From Mantamonas sphyraenae (lineage: Eukaryota; CRuMs; Mantamonadidae), in NCBI GenBank assembly GCA_026936335.1, contig JAPMXV010000073.1, positions 1 to 64,000 of the forward strand: DNA of 64,000 nucleotides, in the 5' to 3' direction. The translations under genes were made by a program, and so were the position numbers. This document shows positions 1 through 12,200 of this stretch, one piece after another (position 1 is the first letter of the stretch; each line of letters starts with the position of its first letter). The notes under the pieces were generated by a model. The model saw only the letters and a program-made list of their open reading frames with translations. It had not been told where the DNA came from and made no database searches.

Positions 1-121
1 CCTAACCCTAACCCTAACCCTAACCCTAACCCTAACCTAACCCTAACCTAACCCTAACCCTAACCCTAACCCTAACCCTAACCCTAGCCCTGACCCTAAC
101 CCTAACCCTAACCCTAACCCT
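1..121. repeat. Telomere repeat tract (CCCTAA)n
   Basis: Almost perfect CCCTAA repeats with a few CCTAA, CCCTAG and CCCTGA variants run from base 1 to about base 121. On the complementary strand this is TTAGGG read toward the end, so base 1 is the chromosome terminus or very close to it. The tract stops abruptly at a non-repeat sequence with an EcoRI-like GAATTC. The next ~180 bases are unique and show no gene. Confidence 0.97.
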
Positions 122-396
122 CTATCCTAACGAATTCATTCTCAATGTCGTGATGAGTCCGGTCTATGTTGTGTGAGTTGTGCGTGTGTATACTGTCGGG
201 GTGGCTGAGTTGGGTGGTGACATGGGTCAGTAGGCATTGGGTGGGAGTGGAAATGTTGCTTGTGAGTGGCCGTCGTCCTGCAACGCCGCGCAGTCAGCAC
301 TGCCCATCCGCCTTCAACCAAAGTATCACCAACACCCACAACACCCTCCACCAGTCCAATACAATCCACTTACACTCCACTACCACCGCAACCACC

Positions 397-3300
397 ATGG
401 ACAATGACTACCCGAGCACTCCGAAGCAACAACACACACCCAACACCTACCCAGCGTGCGTTCTGCCTTCCACTCCGTTTTCTGACTGCCCGCCTCTCCA
501 GCTTCCTTGCCTCCTCCATGCCTCCGTCGCTTCCCTGCACTCCTCCCCTGCATCTCCACTTCCCCATCACCACCGCTGCTGCCTCCTCCGCTCTTCTCCG
601 ATCCCCTCTCCCCTGTCACTGCCCTCCCCGTTGCCAGTTTCCCCGTCTGCCAATTTCCTCCGCTTTCCCTCTTTGCTCGTTCCTGCCTCCCTTCACCCCT
701 GCTTCTGCCCTGACGGCGTCCATTTTGCCTTCCGCTCACCGTTTCCATCCCTCCCTGCCCCTCCGCGTCTCCCCACAGCTACGCGTACATGGTCCCTCCC
801 ATGGCTGCCCAGCCGTTTCCGAACATGCTGCCCGTCTCTGGCGTACAAAACCCGTACCAGCACCCACAACCACCCATCATCTGGGTCCCTGTCAACACCC
901 ACTCCCTGCAGCACCACGCATATGCTCATCAGGGCCATCCATACTACGCCTACCCTCCTCCGCCGCCTCCTCAGCCGCGACAAACCGCCCAGATGCACTT
1001 CGCTCAGACTCCGTCGTACCCTCCGCCTGCTCAACCCACCACCAACCACAACCGCGTCCGCAAACGCATCAGTCCTGCCTTTGTGGGCATCACACGGACC
1101 ACATCCACCACCACATCGTCGTCCTCCTCCCACCAGGCCACACGGCAGACTGGAGACGGCGACCACGACGACGCAGACCAGGACACACACACACAAGACA
1201 CCGGCGACGTGGAGGACCTGATGTTCCTGAATTTTGGCCGCCGTGAACCTCGGTCAATCTCCAGCAACTCAGAATGGATGGGCAGCTCACGGATGGAGGC
1301 GTTTGAAGAAGACGGCGAGGCAAACGACGCAACCCAGCAGCACGTGGACGACGAGTTGGAAACTCAGGGCATACTCAGCAATGCAGACACTGGTGATGCC
1401 ATGCATGAGGAGTACATGCCGCAAGAAGAGAGCGACGACGAAGCAGACGACATGGAGCAGGAGGACAGGGACGAATGGCAGCCGCGACGCACGAGAAGAC
1501 CCCGCGCACAACGGCGCAGAGGCCATATCAGCCGTCATGCTGGTCCACAAACGATCAAAGGCGGCGGACAGCGCAGGCGCAGGGTCACGGCTGGCAGTGG
1601 CACTGAGACAGGAACGTCGAGCACACGGGCAAGGAGAGCCATGAACGGAGACACCAGCGCCCAGAAGAAAGCAGGCGGGGCTAACATGAAAAAGTCGCCA
1701 GATGGTGTTGCGCGTACAGGGTGGACAGCGGGACACAACGACGAGCGCAGCCACAGCAACAAGAAGGAGCACACGGCACTGCTGAAGCACATGCACAACT
1801 TGGCCAACGAGCATCCCATTGACGACATTCCGGACCACGTAATCCTGCAGGCGCGTGTTCTGGTCTGCCATGGCACCCTGAACACGCTGGTCCGACAGAT
1901 TCAGCTCACTCTGGGCAACATTCCCCTCTCCCAGGGCGACATGGCCTTCTTTCTCACCCTTCTCGGCCGTGATGTGGATCAACAGGCGTGCAGAGCTGCC
2001 ATCCTCAACGCTGGTCTGGCCATGGGTGTGACCAAGGCTGGGTTGAAGGTGTGCTGGCTGGAGGAACCACACGACCACGGCGACCCCAACTACGCCCTCC
2101 TCCACCTGTTCATGGCAGAGATGGACACCCTTGGCAACAGGCCCCATCCCACCACCTGGAAGGAGCACAAGCAGACCCAGCTGTGGCTGCAGGAAGCACG
2201 ACGCCCTGCTGACAACGACAGCGACCCACACTGGACACAATGCGACTACGACCACCACCTCACCACCACCAACGTGGAAGAGTGGCATCCGGAGTCTGTG
2301 CGCAGTGGTTGGGCAGCGCATAGAACAAGCGACGAGCGTGGCAGCTGCACGGCGCGGGAGTTCCAGACGCTGCTGGCACACATGAAGGCACGCGCAGCCA
2401 AGCACCCTCGCCATCAGCATGCGCACGAGCACCATGCACTGCGTGAGCTGATCGACAACGGCAGCCTGATGTCCCTTGTGCGACACATCATCCTGGCACT
2501 GGGCAACGTTGGCGTGCCTCCTGTCGACCTGGCCTTCTTTGTCCGCCTCCTCAGGCCACCACTCACCTATCAGCAGGTGCAAGGTGCCATCAGCTACAAC
2601 CTCGCTCGTGGCGTCACCTCCCTCTCACTCAAGATCGCCTGGCTCGACACACCCAAACCCAGCGACGCCACACTGCACATCCTCCTGCACACCCTCCTCG
2701 ACCGCATCACACCCTACATCACCACCCGTCCCACCACCGTCGACGCCGTCAAACGCCCTCGACATCCCCGAGCTTATTCTGCCTGAAGCAACAGAGGAGG
2801 AGACGGTGGCCGTGGAGGATGGGCTGCCAGATGGCGTTGTGCGCAGTGGGTGGACAAACTGGCGCAAGAGCGAGCACATGCACAGCAACAAGAAGGAGCA
2901 CACGGCACTGCTGAACCACCTGCACACTCTGGCCAACGAGCATCCCATCGACAACATCCCCGACCTCATGACCCTGCAGGCGCGTGTTGTGGTCTGCCAT
3001 GGCACCCTGACCACGCTCGTCCGACAGATTCAGCTCGCTCTGGGCAACATCCCCCTCTCCCAGGGCGACATGGCACTCTGCCTCACCCTCCTCGGCCGTG
3101 ACATTGATCAACAGGCGTGCAGTCATGCCATCCACGACGCCGGTCTGGCCATGGGTGTGACAAAGGCTGGGTTGAAGGTGTGCTGGCTGGAGGAACCACA
3201 CGACCACGGCGACCCCAACTACGCCCTCCTCCACCTACTCATGGCAGAGATGGACACCCTTGGCAACAGGCCCCATCCCACCACCTGGAAGGAGCACAAG

Positions 3301-5112
3301 CAGACCCAGCTGTGGCTGCAGAAAGCACGACGCCCTGCTGACAACGACAGCGACCCACACTGGACACAATGCGACTACGACCACCACCTCCCCACCCACA
3401 AGGTGGAAAAGTGGCATCCTGAGTCTGTGCGCAGTGGCTGGACCGGTGCTGCAACATGCGACGAGCGTGGCAGCTGCACGGCGCGGGAGTTCCAGACGCT
3501 GCTGGCACACATGAAGGCACGCGCAGCCAAGCACCCTCGCCATCAGCATGCGCACGAGCACCATGCACTGCGTGAGCTGATCGACAACGGCAGCCTGATG
3601 TCCCTTGTGCGACACATCATCCTGGCACTGGGCAACGTTGGCGTGCCTCCTGTCGACCTGGCCTTCTTTGTCCGCCTCCTCAGGCCACCACTCACCTATC
3701 AGCAGGTGCAAGGTGCCATCAGCTACAACCTCGCTCGTGGCGTCACCTCCCTCTCACTCAAGATCGCCTGGCTCGACACACCCAAACCCAGCGACGCCAC
3801 ACTGCACATCCTCCTGCACACCCTCCTCGACCGCATCACACCCTACATCACCACCCGTCCCACCACCGTCGACGCCGTCAACGCCCTCGACATCCCCGAG
3901 CTTATTCTGCCTGAAGCAACAGAGGAGGAGACGGTGGCCGTGGAGGATGGGCTGCCAGATGGCGTTGTGCGCAGTGGGTGGACAAACTGGCGCAAGAGCG
4001 AGCACATGCACAGCAACAAGAAGGAGCACACGGCACTGCTGAACCACCTGCACACTCTGGCCAACGAGCATCCCATCGACAACATCCCCGACCTCATGAC
4101 CCTGCAGGCGCGTGTTGTGGTCTGCCATGGCACCCTGACCACGCTCGTCCGACAGATTCAGCTCGCTCTGGGCAACATCCCCCTCTCCCAGGGCGACATG
4201 GCACTCTGCCTCACCCTCCTCGGCCGTGACATTGATCAACAGGCGTGCAGTCATGCCATCCACGACGCCGGTCTGGCCATGGGTGTGACAAAGGCTGGGT
4301 TGAAGGTGTGCTGGCTGGAGGAACCACACGACCACGGCGACCCCAACTACGCCCTCCTCCACCTACTCATGGCAGAGATGGACACCCTTGGCAACAGGCC
4401 CCATCCCACCACCTGGAAGGAGCACAAGCAGACCCAGCTGTGGCTGCAGAAAGCACGACGCCCTGCTGACAACGACAGCGACCCACACTGGACACAATGC
4501 GACTACGACCACCACCTCCCCACCCACAAGGTGGAAAAGTGGCATCCTGAGTCTGTGCGCAGTGGCTGGACCGGTGCTGCAACATGCGACGAGCGTGGCA
4601 GCTGCACGGCGCGGGAGTTCCAGACGCTGCTGGCACACATGAAGGCACGCGCAGCCAAGCACCCTCGCCATCAGCATGCACACGAGCACCAGGCACTGCG
4701 TGAGCTGATCAACAACGGCAGCCTGATGTCCCTTGTGCAACACATCATCCTGGCGCTGGGCAACGTTGGCGTGCCGCCTGTCGACCTGGCCTTCTTTGTC
4801 CGCCTCCTCAGGCCACGACTCACCTACAAACAGGTCGCACCTGCCATCAGCACCACCCTCACCCGCGGCGTCACCTCCCTCTCCCTCAAGATCGCCTGGC
4901 TCGACAAACCCAAACGCAACGACGCCACACTGCACACCCTCCTCCACACCCTCATCGACCGCATCACACCCCACATCACCACCTGTCCCACCACCCCTGC
5001 ACTCGTCAACGCCTACCCCATCCCCTCCTTCACCCTGCCCAAGCGCAAAAACCCTTCCTCCTCCTCCTCCTCCTCCTCCTCCTCCTCCTCCAAACGCCAG
5101 CGCCTCGAATGA
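397..5112 (+). pseudogene. Subtelomeric ~190-residue-repeat protein, copy 1, frameshifted
   Basis: Two exons are inferred. Exon 1 is 397-455 (starts MDNDYPSTPKQ), the intron is 456-778 (323 nt, GTGCGT...CCCCACAG, phase 2, pyrimidine-rich), and exon 2 begins at 779. The protein has a Tyr/Pro/His-rich N-terminus, an acidic linker, then tandem ~190-residue modules. Each module has a GW-x-DER start, an LL-x-HM helix, a LALGN motif, a LLHxL motif and a PTT end. The last residues are a serine run and KRQRLE. An AAA at 2751-2753, where the duplicated downstream copy has AA (3880-3881), shifts the frame and ends translation at 2786. The other frame then stays open to 5112. Without the extra base the protein would be 1,463 residues. 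The family is not recognised and no function is claimed. The break is either real or a homopolymer error. Confidence 0.75.
2757..5012 (+). repeat. 1,128-bp tandem duplication inside copy 1
   Basis: Bases 2757-3884 and 3885-5012 are two copies of a 1,128-bp unit, and equivalent landmarks recur at this spacing. The first ~790 bases appear identical. The copies diverge slightly near the end, for example at 'catcagcatgcgcac' versus 'catcagcatgcacac'. The unit encodes one pair of ~190-residue modules, so it adds whole modules in frame. This fits recent unequal exchange; the sister gene at 5.4-9.0 kb lacks this extra pair. Confidence 0.92.
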
Positions 5113-5149
5113 ACCACCCTTTCATTCCCACACCCTTCCCACTCACCCT

Positions 5150-5325
5150 CCCCTCCCCACCCACCCAGTCACCCTCTCCATCACCTCATTCGGCAGTGTC
5201 ACCCACCCTCCCCACCCTCTCTCCTCCACATACGCCTTCATCCCCCCACACCCAAACATCACCTCCCTCTCCTCCCCGTTCATCACCAACGCCGTCTCAA
5301 TCGCCTCGTCCACCTGTGCACCCCA
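5150..5325 (-). pseudogene. Remnant of the C-terminal block of an LRR-ankyrin gene
   Basis: Read on the minus strand this scrap encodes a segment very close to the C-terminal block of the LRR-ankyrin genes at 16.7 and 19.3 kb. It keeps VDEAIETALVMNGEEREVMF, then AYVEERGWGGW and LPNEVMERV. No LRR or ankyrin part precedes it. Homology ends at 'cacccatccgccttcaacc', where the promoter-like sequence shared with bases 305-331 begins. It is a dead fragment at a recombination junction between the two subtelomeric copies. Confidence 0.8.
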
Positions 5326-5413
5326 CCCATCCGCCTTCAACCAAAGTATCACCAACAACAACCTCCACCAGTCCAACACAATCCACATTCACTCCAGTAC
5401 CGCCACCACCACC

Positions 5414-8400
5414 ATGGACAACGACTACTCAAGCACTCCGAAGCAACAACACACACCCAACATCTACCCAACGTGCGTTCTGCCTTCCACTCCGTTTTCT
5501 GACTGCCCGCTTCTCCCGCTTCCTTGCCTCCTCCGTGCTTCCGTCGCTTCCCTGCACTCCTCCCCTGCATCTGCACTTCCCCCTCACCACCGCCGCTGCC
5601 TTCTCCGCTCTTTTCCGATCCCCTCTCTCCTGTCACTGCCCTCCCCGTTGCCAGTTTCCCCGTCTGCCAATCTCCTCCGTTTTCCCCTCTTTGCTCGTTC
5701 TAGCCTCCCTTCACCCCGCTTCTGCCCTGACGGCGTCCATCCCGCCTCCCGCTCACTGTTCCCACCCGCCGTTCCCCTCCCCGTCTCCCCCACAGCTACG
5801 GGTACATGGTCCCTCCCATGGCTGCCCAGCCGTTTCCGAACATGCTGCCCGTCTCTGGCGTACAAAACCCGTTCCAGCACCCCCAACCACCCATCATCTG
5901 GGTCCCTGTCAACACCCACTCCCAGCAGCACCACGCGTATGCTCATCAGGGCCACCCATACTACGCCTACCCTCCTCCGCCGCCTCCTCAGCCGCGACAA
6001 ACCGCCCAGGTGCGCTTCGCTCAGCCTCCGTTTCACCCTCCACCTGCTCAACCCACCACAAACCACAACCGCGTCCCCAAACGCATCAGTCCTGCCTTTG
6101 TCGGCATCACACGGACCACATCCACCACCACATCGTCCTCCTCCTCCCACCAGGCCACACGGCAGACTGGAGACGGCGACGACGGCAACGCAGACCAGGA
6201 CACACACACACATGACACCGGCGACGTGGAAGACCTGATGTTCCTGAACTTTGGCCACCTTGAACCACGGTCAATCTCCAGCAACTCAGAGTGGATGACC
6301 AGCTCAGGGATGGAGGCGTTTGAAGAAGACGGCGAGGCAAACGACGCAACCCAGCAGCACGTGGACGACGAGGTGGAAACTCAGGGCCCACTCTTCATTG
6401 AAGAGACTGGTGATGCCATGGATGAGGAGTACATGCCACACGTCGACAGCGACGACTACACAGACGACACGGAGCAGGAGCATACGGGCGAATGGCAGCC
6501 GAGACTCACAGGTAGGAGCATGAAGCGACGTCGCAGAGGCAACACCAGCCGTCGTACTGTTCCACAAAAGATGAAAGGCAGCGGACAGCGCAGGATCAGG
6601 GTCACGGCTGGCAGTGGCACAGAGACAGGAACGTCGAGCACATTGGCAAGGAGGGCCAAGAACGGAGACACCGGCGCACGGAAGACAGCAAGCGTGTACA
6701 AGACGAGCAAGCTACCAGATGGTGTTGTGCGCAAAGGATGGACAGCGGGAACCAGTGACGAGCGCAGCCGCAGCAACAAGAAGGAGCACACGACACTGCT
6801 GAAGCACATGCACACCCTGGCCAACGAGCATTCAATCGAAGACATCTCCGACCTCATGGCCCTGCAAGCGCGTGTTGTGGTCTGTCATGGCACCACGACC
6901 ACGCTGGTCCGACAGATTCAGCTCGCTCTGGGCAACATTTCCCTCTCCCAGGGAGACATGGCCTTCTTTCTCACCCTTCTCGGCCATGATATGGATCAAC
7001 AGGCGTGCACAAAAGCCATCATCAGCGCTGATCTGGCTGTGGGTGTGACAAAGACTGGGTTGAAGGTGTGCTGGCTGGATGAGCCACACGACCACGGCGA
7101 CCCCAACTACGCCCTCCTCCACCTGCTCATGACAGAGATGGACACTCTCGGCAGCAGAGCCCATCCCACCACCTGGAAGGAGCACGTGCAGACCCAGCTG
7201 TGGCTGCAGGAAGCACGACGCCCTGCTGACAACGACAGCGACCCACACTGGACACAATGCGACTACGACCACCACCTCAACACCACCACGGTGGACAAGT
7301 GGCATCCTGAGCGTGTGCGCAGTGGCTGGAGCATCACTCCGTACAACGACGAGCGTGGCAGCTGCACGGCGCGGGAGTTCCAGACGCTGCTGGCACACAT
7401 GAAGGCACGCGCAGCCAAGTACCCTCGCCATCAGTACACACACGAGCACCAGGCACTGCGTGAGCTGATTAACAACGGCAGCCTGAACTCCCTGCTGCGA
7501 CACATCATCCTGGCGCTGGGCAACGTTGGCGTTCCGCCTCTCGACCTGGCCTTCTTTGTCCGCCTCCTCAGGCCACGTCCCACCTACCAGCAATTATCCC
7601 CTGCCATCAGCGACACTCTCACTCGCGGCGTCACCTCCCTCTCCCTCAAGATAGCCTGGTTGGACAAACCCAAACCCAGCGACGCCACACTGCACACCCT
7701 CCTCCACACCCTCATCGACCGCATCACACCCCACATCACAACACGCCCCACCACCACCCACGCTGTAAACGCCCGCGACATCCCCGACCTTGTTCTGCCC
7801 GAACCAACAGAGGAGGAGAAGGTGGCCGTGGACGATGAACTGCCAGATGGCGTTGTGCGCAGTGGCTGGACTCGCTGGCGCAAGAGCGAGCGCAGCCACA
7901 GCAACAAGAAGGAGCACACGACACTGCTGAAGCACATGCACACCCTGGCGAATGATGATCCCATCGACGACATCCCTGACCTCATGACGCTGCAGGCGCG
8001 TGTTGTGGTCTGCCATGGCACCCTGGTGACGCTGGTCCGACAGATTCAGCTCGCTCTGGGCAACATCCCCCTCTCCCAGGGCGACATGGTCCTCTGCCTT
8101 GCTCTTCTCGGCCGAAATGTGGATCGACTGGCGTGCAGCCAGGCCATCCTCAACGCTGGTCTGGCCATGGGTGTGACAGAGGCTGGGTTGAAGGTGTGTT
8201 GGCTGGAGGAGCCACACGACCACGGCGACCCCAACTACGCCCTCCTCCACCTGCTCATGAATGAGATGGCCACTCTCGGCGACAGGCCCCATCCCACCAC
8301 CTGGAAGGAGCACCAGGAGACCCAGCTGTGGCTGCAGAAAGCCCGACGCCCTGCTGACAACGACAGCGACCCACACTGGACACAATGCGACTACGACCAC

Positions 8401-9015
8401 CGCCTTACCACCACCAAGGTGGAGCAGTGGCACCCTGAGTCTGTGCGCAGTGGCTGGAGCGCAGGAACTCTCAGTGACGAGCGTGGCAGCTGCACGGCGC
8501 GGGAGTTCCAGACGCTGCTGGCACACATGAAGGCACGCGCAGCCAAGCACCCTCGCCATCAGTACGCACACGAGCTCCAGGCACTGCGTGAGCTGATCAA
8601 CAACGGCGACCTGAAGTCCTTGTTGCGACACATCATCCTGGCGCTGGGCAACGTTGGCGTGCCGCCTGTCGAACTGGCCTTCTTTGTCCGTCTCCTTAGG
8701 CCACACCTAACCTACCAACAGGCGTCCAAGGCCATCAAGAACACCCTCACCCGCGGTGTCACCGCCCTCTCCCTCAAGATCGCCTGGCTCGACAACCCCA
8801 AACCCAGCGACGCCACACTGCACACCCTCCTCCACACCCTCATCGACCGCATCACACCCCACATCAACACCCGTCCCACTACCCCCGCACTCGTCAGCGC
8901 CTACCCCATCCCCTCCTTCACCCTGCCCAAGCGCAAAGACCCTTCCTCCTCCTCCTCCTCCTCCTCCTATTCCTCCTCCTCCTCCTCCTCCTCCAAACGC
9001 CAACGCCTCGAATGA
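5414..9015 (+). CDS. Subtelomeric ~190-residue-repeat protein, copy 2, intact
   Basis: The exons are 5414-5472 and 5796-9015, giving 1,092 residues. The intron 5473-5795 is 323 nt, the same length, phase and splice sites as in copy 1. Exon 1 starts MDNDYSSTPKQ. Residues ~20-110 are rich in Tyr, Pro, His and Gln. An acidic, low-complexity linker follows, then basic patches, then four homologous ~190-residue modules. The modules alternate in two types: one with SNKKEHT and KVCWL..PHDHGDPNYALLHL, the other with SCTAREF, LAFFVRLLRP and LKIAWLD. The tail is a serine run from a CCT-type microsatellite (about 8943-8995) followed by KRQRLE, which could act as a nuclear signal. No catalytic motif, signal peptide or membrane segment is visible. 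It is the intact reference for copy 1. Confidence 0.85.
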
Positions 9016-9285
9016 ACCCCTTCTGCCACTCAATCACTCCTCCCCTCCTCTTCCCGCCCACTACCCAATCATCCCCTCGTCGGCAACGGCCCTTCCATTC
9101 ACATTCCTCACGCACACACTCCCATGCAAACCAAAACCCGACACACCCGACCCGGCATTCGCTCCCCACAAACCCGCGCCCGCAGCATGTCGGCATGCAA
9201 GTCGCAAAGCAAGCACTTTGAACCCATTGCCATCACGTCACTCGACAACACGACTGCTTTAGTCGTTGTCCACATCCGCGCAGTT

Positions 9286-12200
9286 TTAAAACGCGTACGC
9301 CAGACGCTGCGACATCACCTCGGTGGTGCCGTATGAGCTCGGCAGATCCAGCTGAAACGAGCACGTGTGCGACTCGGGCAGAGCAGTCTCGGTGTTGCGG
9401 TACGCCGTGCTCAGCGTAAACGTGTAGCTCGCGTCCTCGCCCAACGGCAGACGCGATCGGCCCCACACAAAGCGCAGGAACAGCTGCCTCTCCTCCGGCG
9501 TGTAGTTCTCCATGCACTCCCAGAACATCTTCACCGTCTCGCTGTCCTTCGTGTACCCGCTGTAGTACGTGTGCTTCTTCAGCAGCTCCACCGGCACGTC
9601 GGCAACACCGCACATGCGCAGCTGGATGTCCTGCCACGTAAACAGCGAAAACAGGCGCACCGGCACCATGCCCGTCAGACCCTCGCGGATCCAGCCCACC
9701 TGCGTGTCAAACTCGTTCAGACGAGCCTGCTCCACAAGGCGCACGTACTCGTGGCGGTTCTCAATCGTCACCTTCTTGTGCTTGCCACCCTCCACAAGCT
9801 CCACCTCCGTGTCGTCCGTCAGATGCGTCGTGAACGTCGTGTCAATCACGTCGCCAAACATCTCCGACGTCACGCCCTTCTTGTAATTGTCCACGATGGC
9901 GTCGTTGCACTGCACGCACATCGTGTCCATGGCCACCAGATCCGCACGCGTCACCGGGAACTGCACCAGCTTCTTCCAGAACACAGGCGACATCGCAAGC
10001 TCCATCGTCATGTTCTGGCGCAGACCCACGCCCATCCGCTTGCCCAGGAACTGGTACTGGTCCTTGTACACCTGGCCCTTGCCGCTCGGGTTCGGCACAA
10101 ACGTGACACGGTGCATACCGTTGTCGCTCTTAAAGTTGCCCACATGCACAAGCAGGTCGATGTGCGGCGACTGGATCTCGCGGATCATCTGCGAGAACGT
10201 CTCACGGTACGGTCCGCCTGCATCGATCGACGACTCGCCCGTAAAGCCCAAGTGCCACGCCTGGCTGATCGACCTCTGGCGCAGGTTCTTCGCGTGCGTC
10301 TTGACAGCTGCCGCAATCTGGCCAAACACACTGCCCCAGCGTCTCCTCGCTCGGCTCCTGGTCCCACAGATCCACCGTCTTCTGGCGGTTGATCGTGATG
10401 TCCGGGCGATAGTCGCTGCAGTACGTGCCGTCCATACCCTGCTGCCACAGCTGCAACTTCGGTGCCGTAAACACAAGGCCGCGCGCACGCGAAAAGTCGT
10501 TTGCCAGGCTGAAGCGCGTGTCGATCTGCGTCAGGTCCACAAGCGGCAGGAACACGTTCATCGAGCCGTTGATCTGCTGTAGCACCACAAGGCGCTCCTG
10601 CAGCAACAACGTGTCCATGTCCGACAGGGCGCGGTAGCCAAGCAGCTACTCCTTGCTCGGTGCAAACGACGTCACGTCCTTGATGTCGCTCGGGTCACCG
10701 TCGGGCTTGCTCTTGCGCACAAAGTTCGTCGCCACCTCCACCAGCTGCTGGTCCTCCGTCTTGCCAAACGTGCTGTGGCGCTCCTGGAACGCGTCAAACT
10801 CGCCCTTCATGTTCTCCATGGCCGCCAAAGCGCCCTCCTTCGTGCAGCCAGTCGGGTTCACCGTGAAGCTCACGCCCCACTCCTTGGCGCTGCCGCTCTC
10901 GCTCTTGTTCTCCTTGCCCAGGCTCGCCGGCTTGAAGATCACCTTGTCTCCGGCGTCGTACAGGGAGATCGCAGGGAACAGGTCCTTGTCCGTGGGCAGA
11001 TCCTCGTACGCCTTGCCGTAGTCCGTGTCGTTGTGCTTGAACGAGATCCAGCCCTCGTCCACGGCCACCGTCACCGTGATCGTGTCGCCGCTGTTCATCC
11101 TGCCACCCTACCGAGCTGCTTCCGTCGTGGTACTTGTAGCTGCAGCCATAGTACGACCATGCCTGCGTCGACGACGTCTGGCCAATCCAATAGCTCGGCT
11201 CATGGCCCTGCTCGCTCACGCCCAGCATGATGTTGCCGCTCTGGCACTTTTCAATCTCGCAAATGAAGCTGAAGCGTCCACGCGCAGGTGTCTTGCACAT
11301 GATCGAGCGCCACGTGCAGTGGCTTTCGTCTGCCTCCAGTGTCTTCAGGTCGTCGCTCACACGCAGTGCGTTGTGTGCCGTGCTCTTGTCAAACAGCACC
11401 ATCGGCTTGCACGGGAACACCCAGTAGAACTTGCCCGTGTCAAACTCAAACGTGCGACCGGCCTTCTTCTTCTCCTCGTCGTGGTCATCCGGTAGGTTCG
11501 TCCACATGCCCAGCATGTCTTTGCCCTCCTCGTCGCGCGTGAAGAAGATGTAGTCGCCCTCTGCGACCTTGCACTTCTCGTCCAGCGTCACGCTCACGCT
11601 CGTCACCTGCTCCATCGAAATCTTCTTGCCCTTGCGAGCCTTGTTGTGCGCGCGCTCTCAAACGTCTTGCTGTTGCTCGTGTCCGTCCTCATCAGCACCT
11701 TGGCCACCGCCGTCTCCGACAGCGGCTTGTTGTTCAGCGACCCGTGCAAAAAGTCGGCCACCTCGCCCACGTCCTCAAACCACGTCTGCGTCTCGTCGTC
11801 GTCGCCGCTGCTGCTGCTAGAGCTGCTGCTGCTCGGCTTCTCTTCGCTCTCGCTGCTTGCACCGCCGCTGCTTGCGCCTTCACCACCTTCGACCTCCACT
11901 TCCACAACCTTCACCTCGCCCTCGCTCTCCCTGGCCTTGCCCTTGCCCTTCACATCTGCGGGCGCCGTCTTCTTGCTGCCCGTGGCCAAATGACGTGTGC
12001 TCACCATCAGTTCCACCAGCACCTGCAGGTGTGCAGGCGGCAGCGTGAACGTCTTGCCGCCCGGCTTGGAGCCCTTCTCCTTGTACAGCTCAAACATGGC
12101 CTTGCGCAGCTGCTTGTTCGCGGGAAGGTCGATCACGCCCGTCACGCTGCGCAACACAACTGCAAGCAGGCGCATGATGCGGGTGCCCATGTTGTTGCTG

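Noticed and set aside
10646-10648. Stop-codon reassignment (TAG read as Gln)
   Set aside because: TAG closes several intact genes in the window exactly at the family end.
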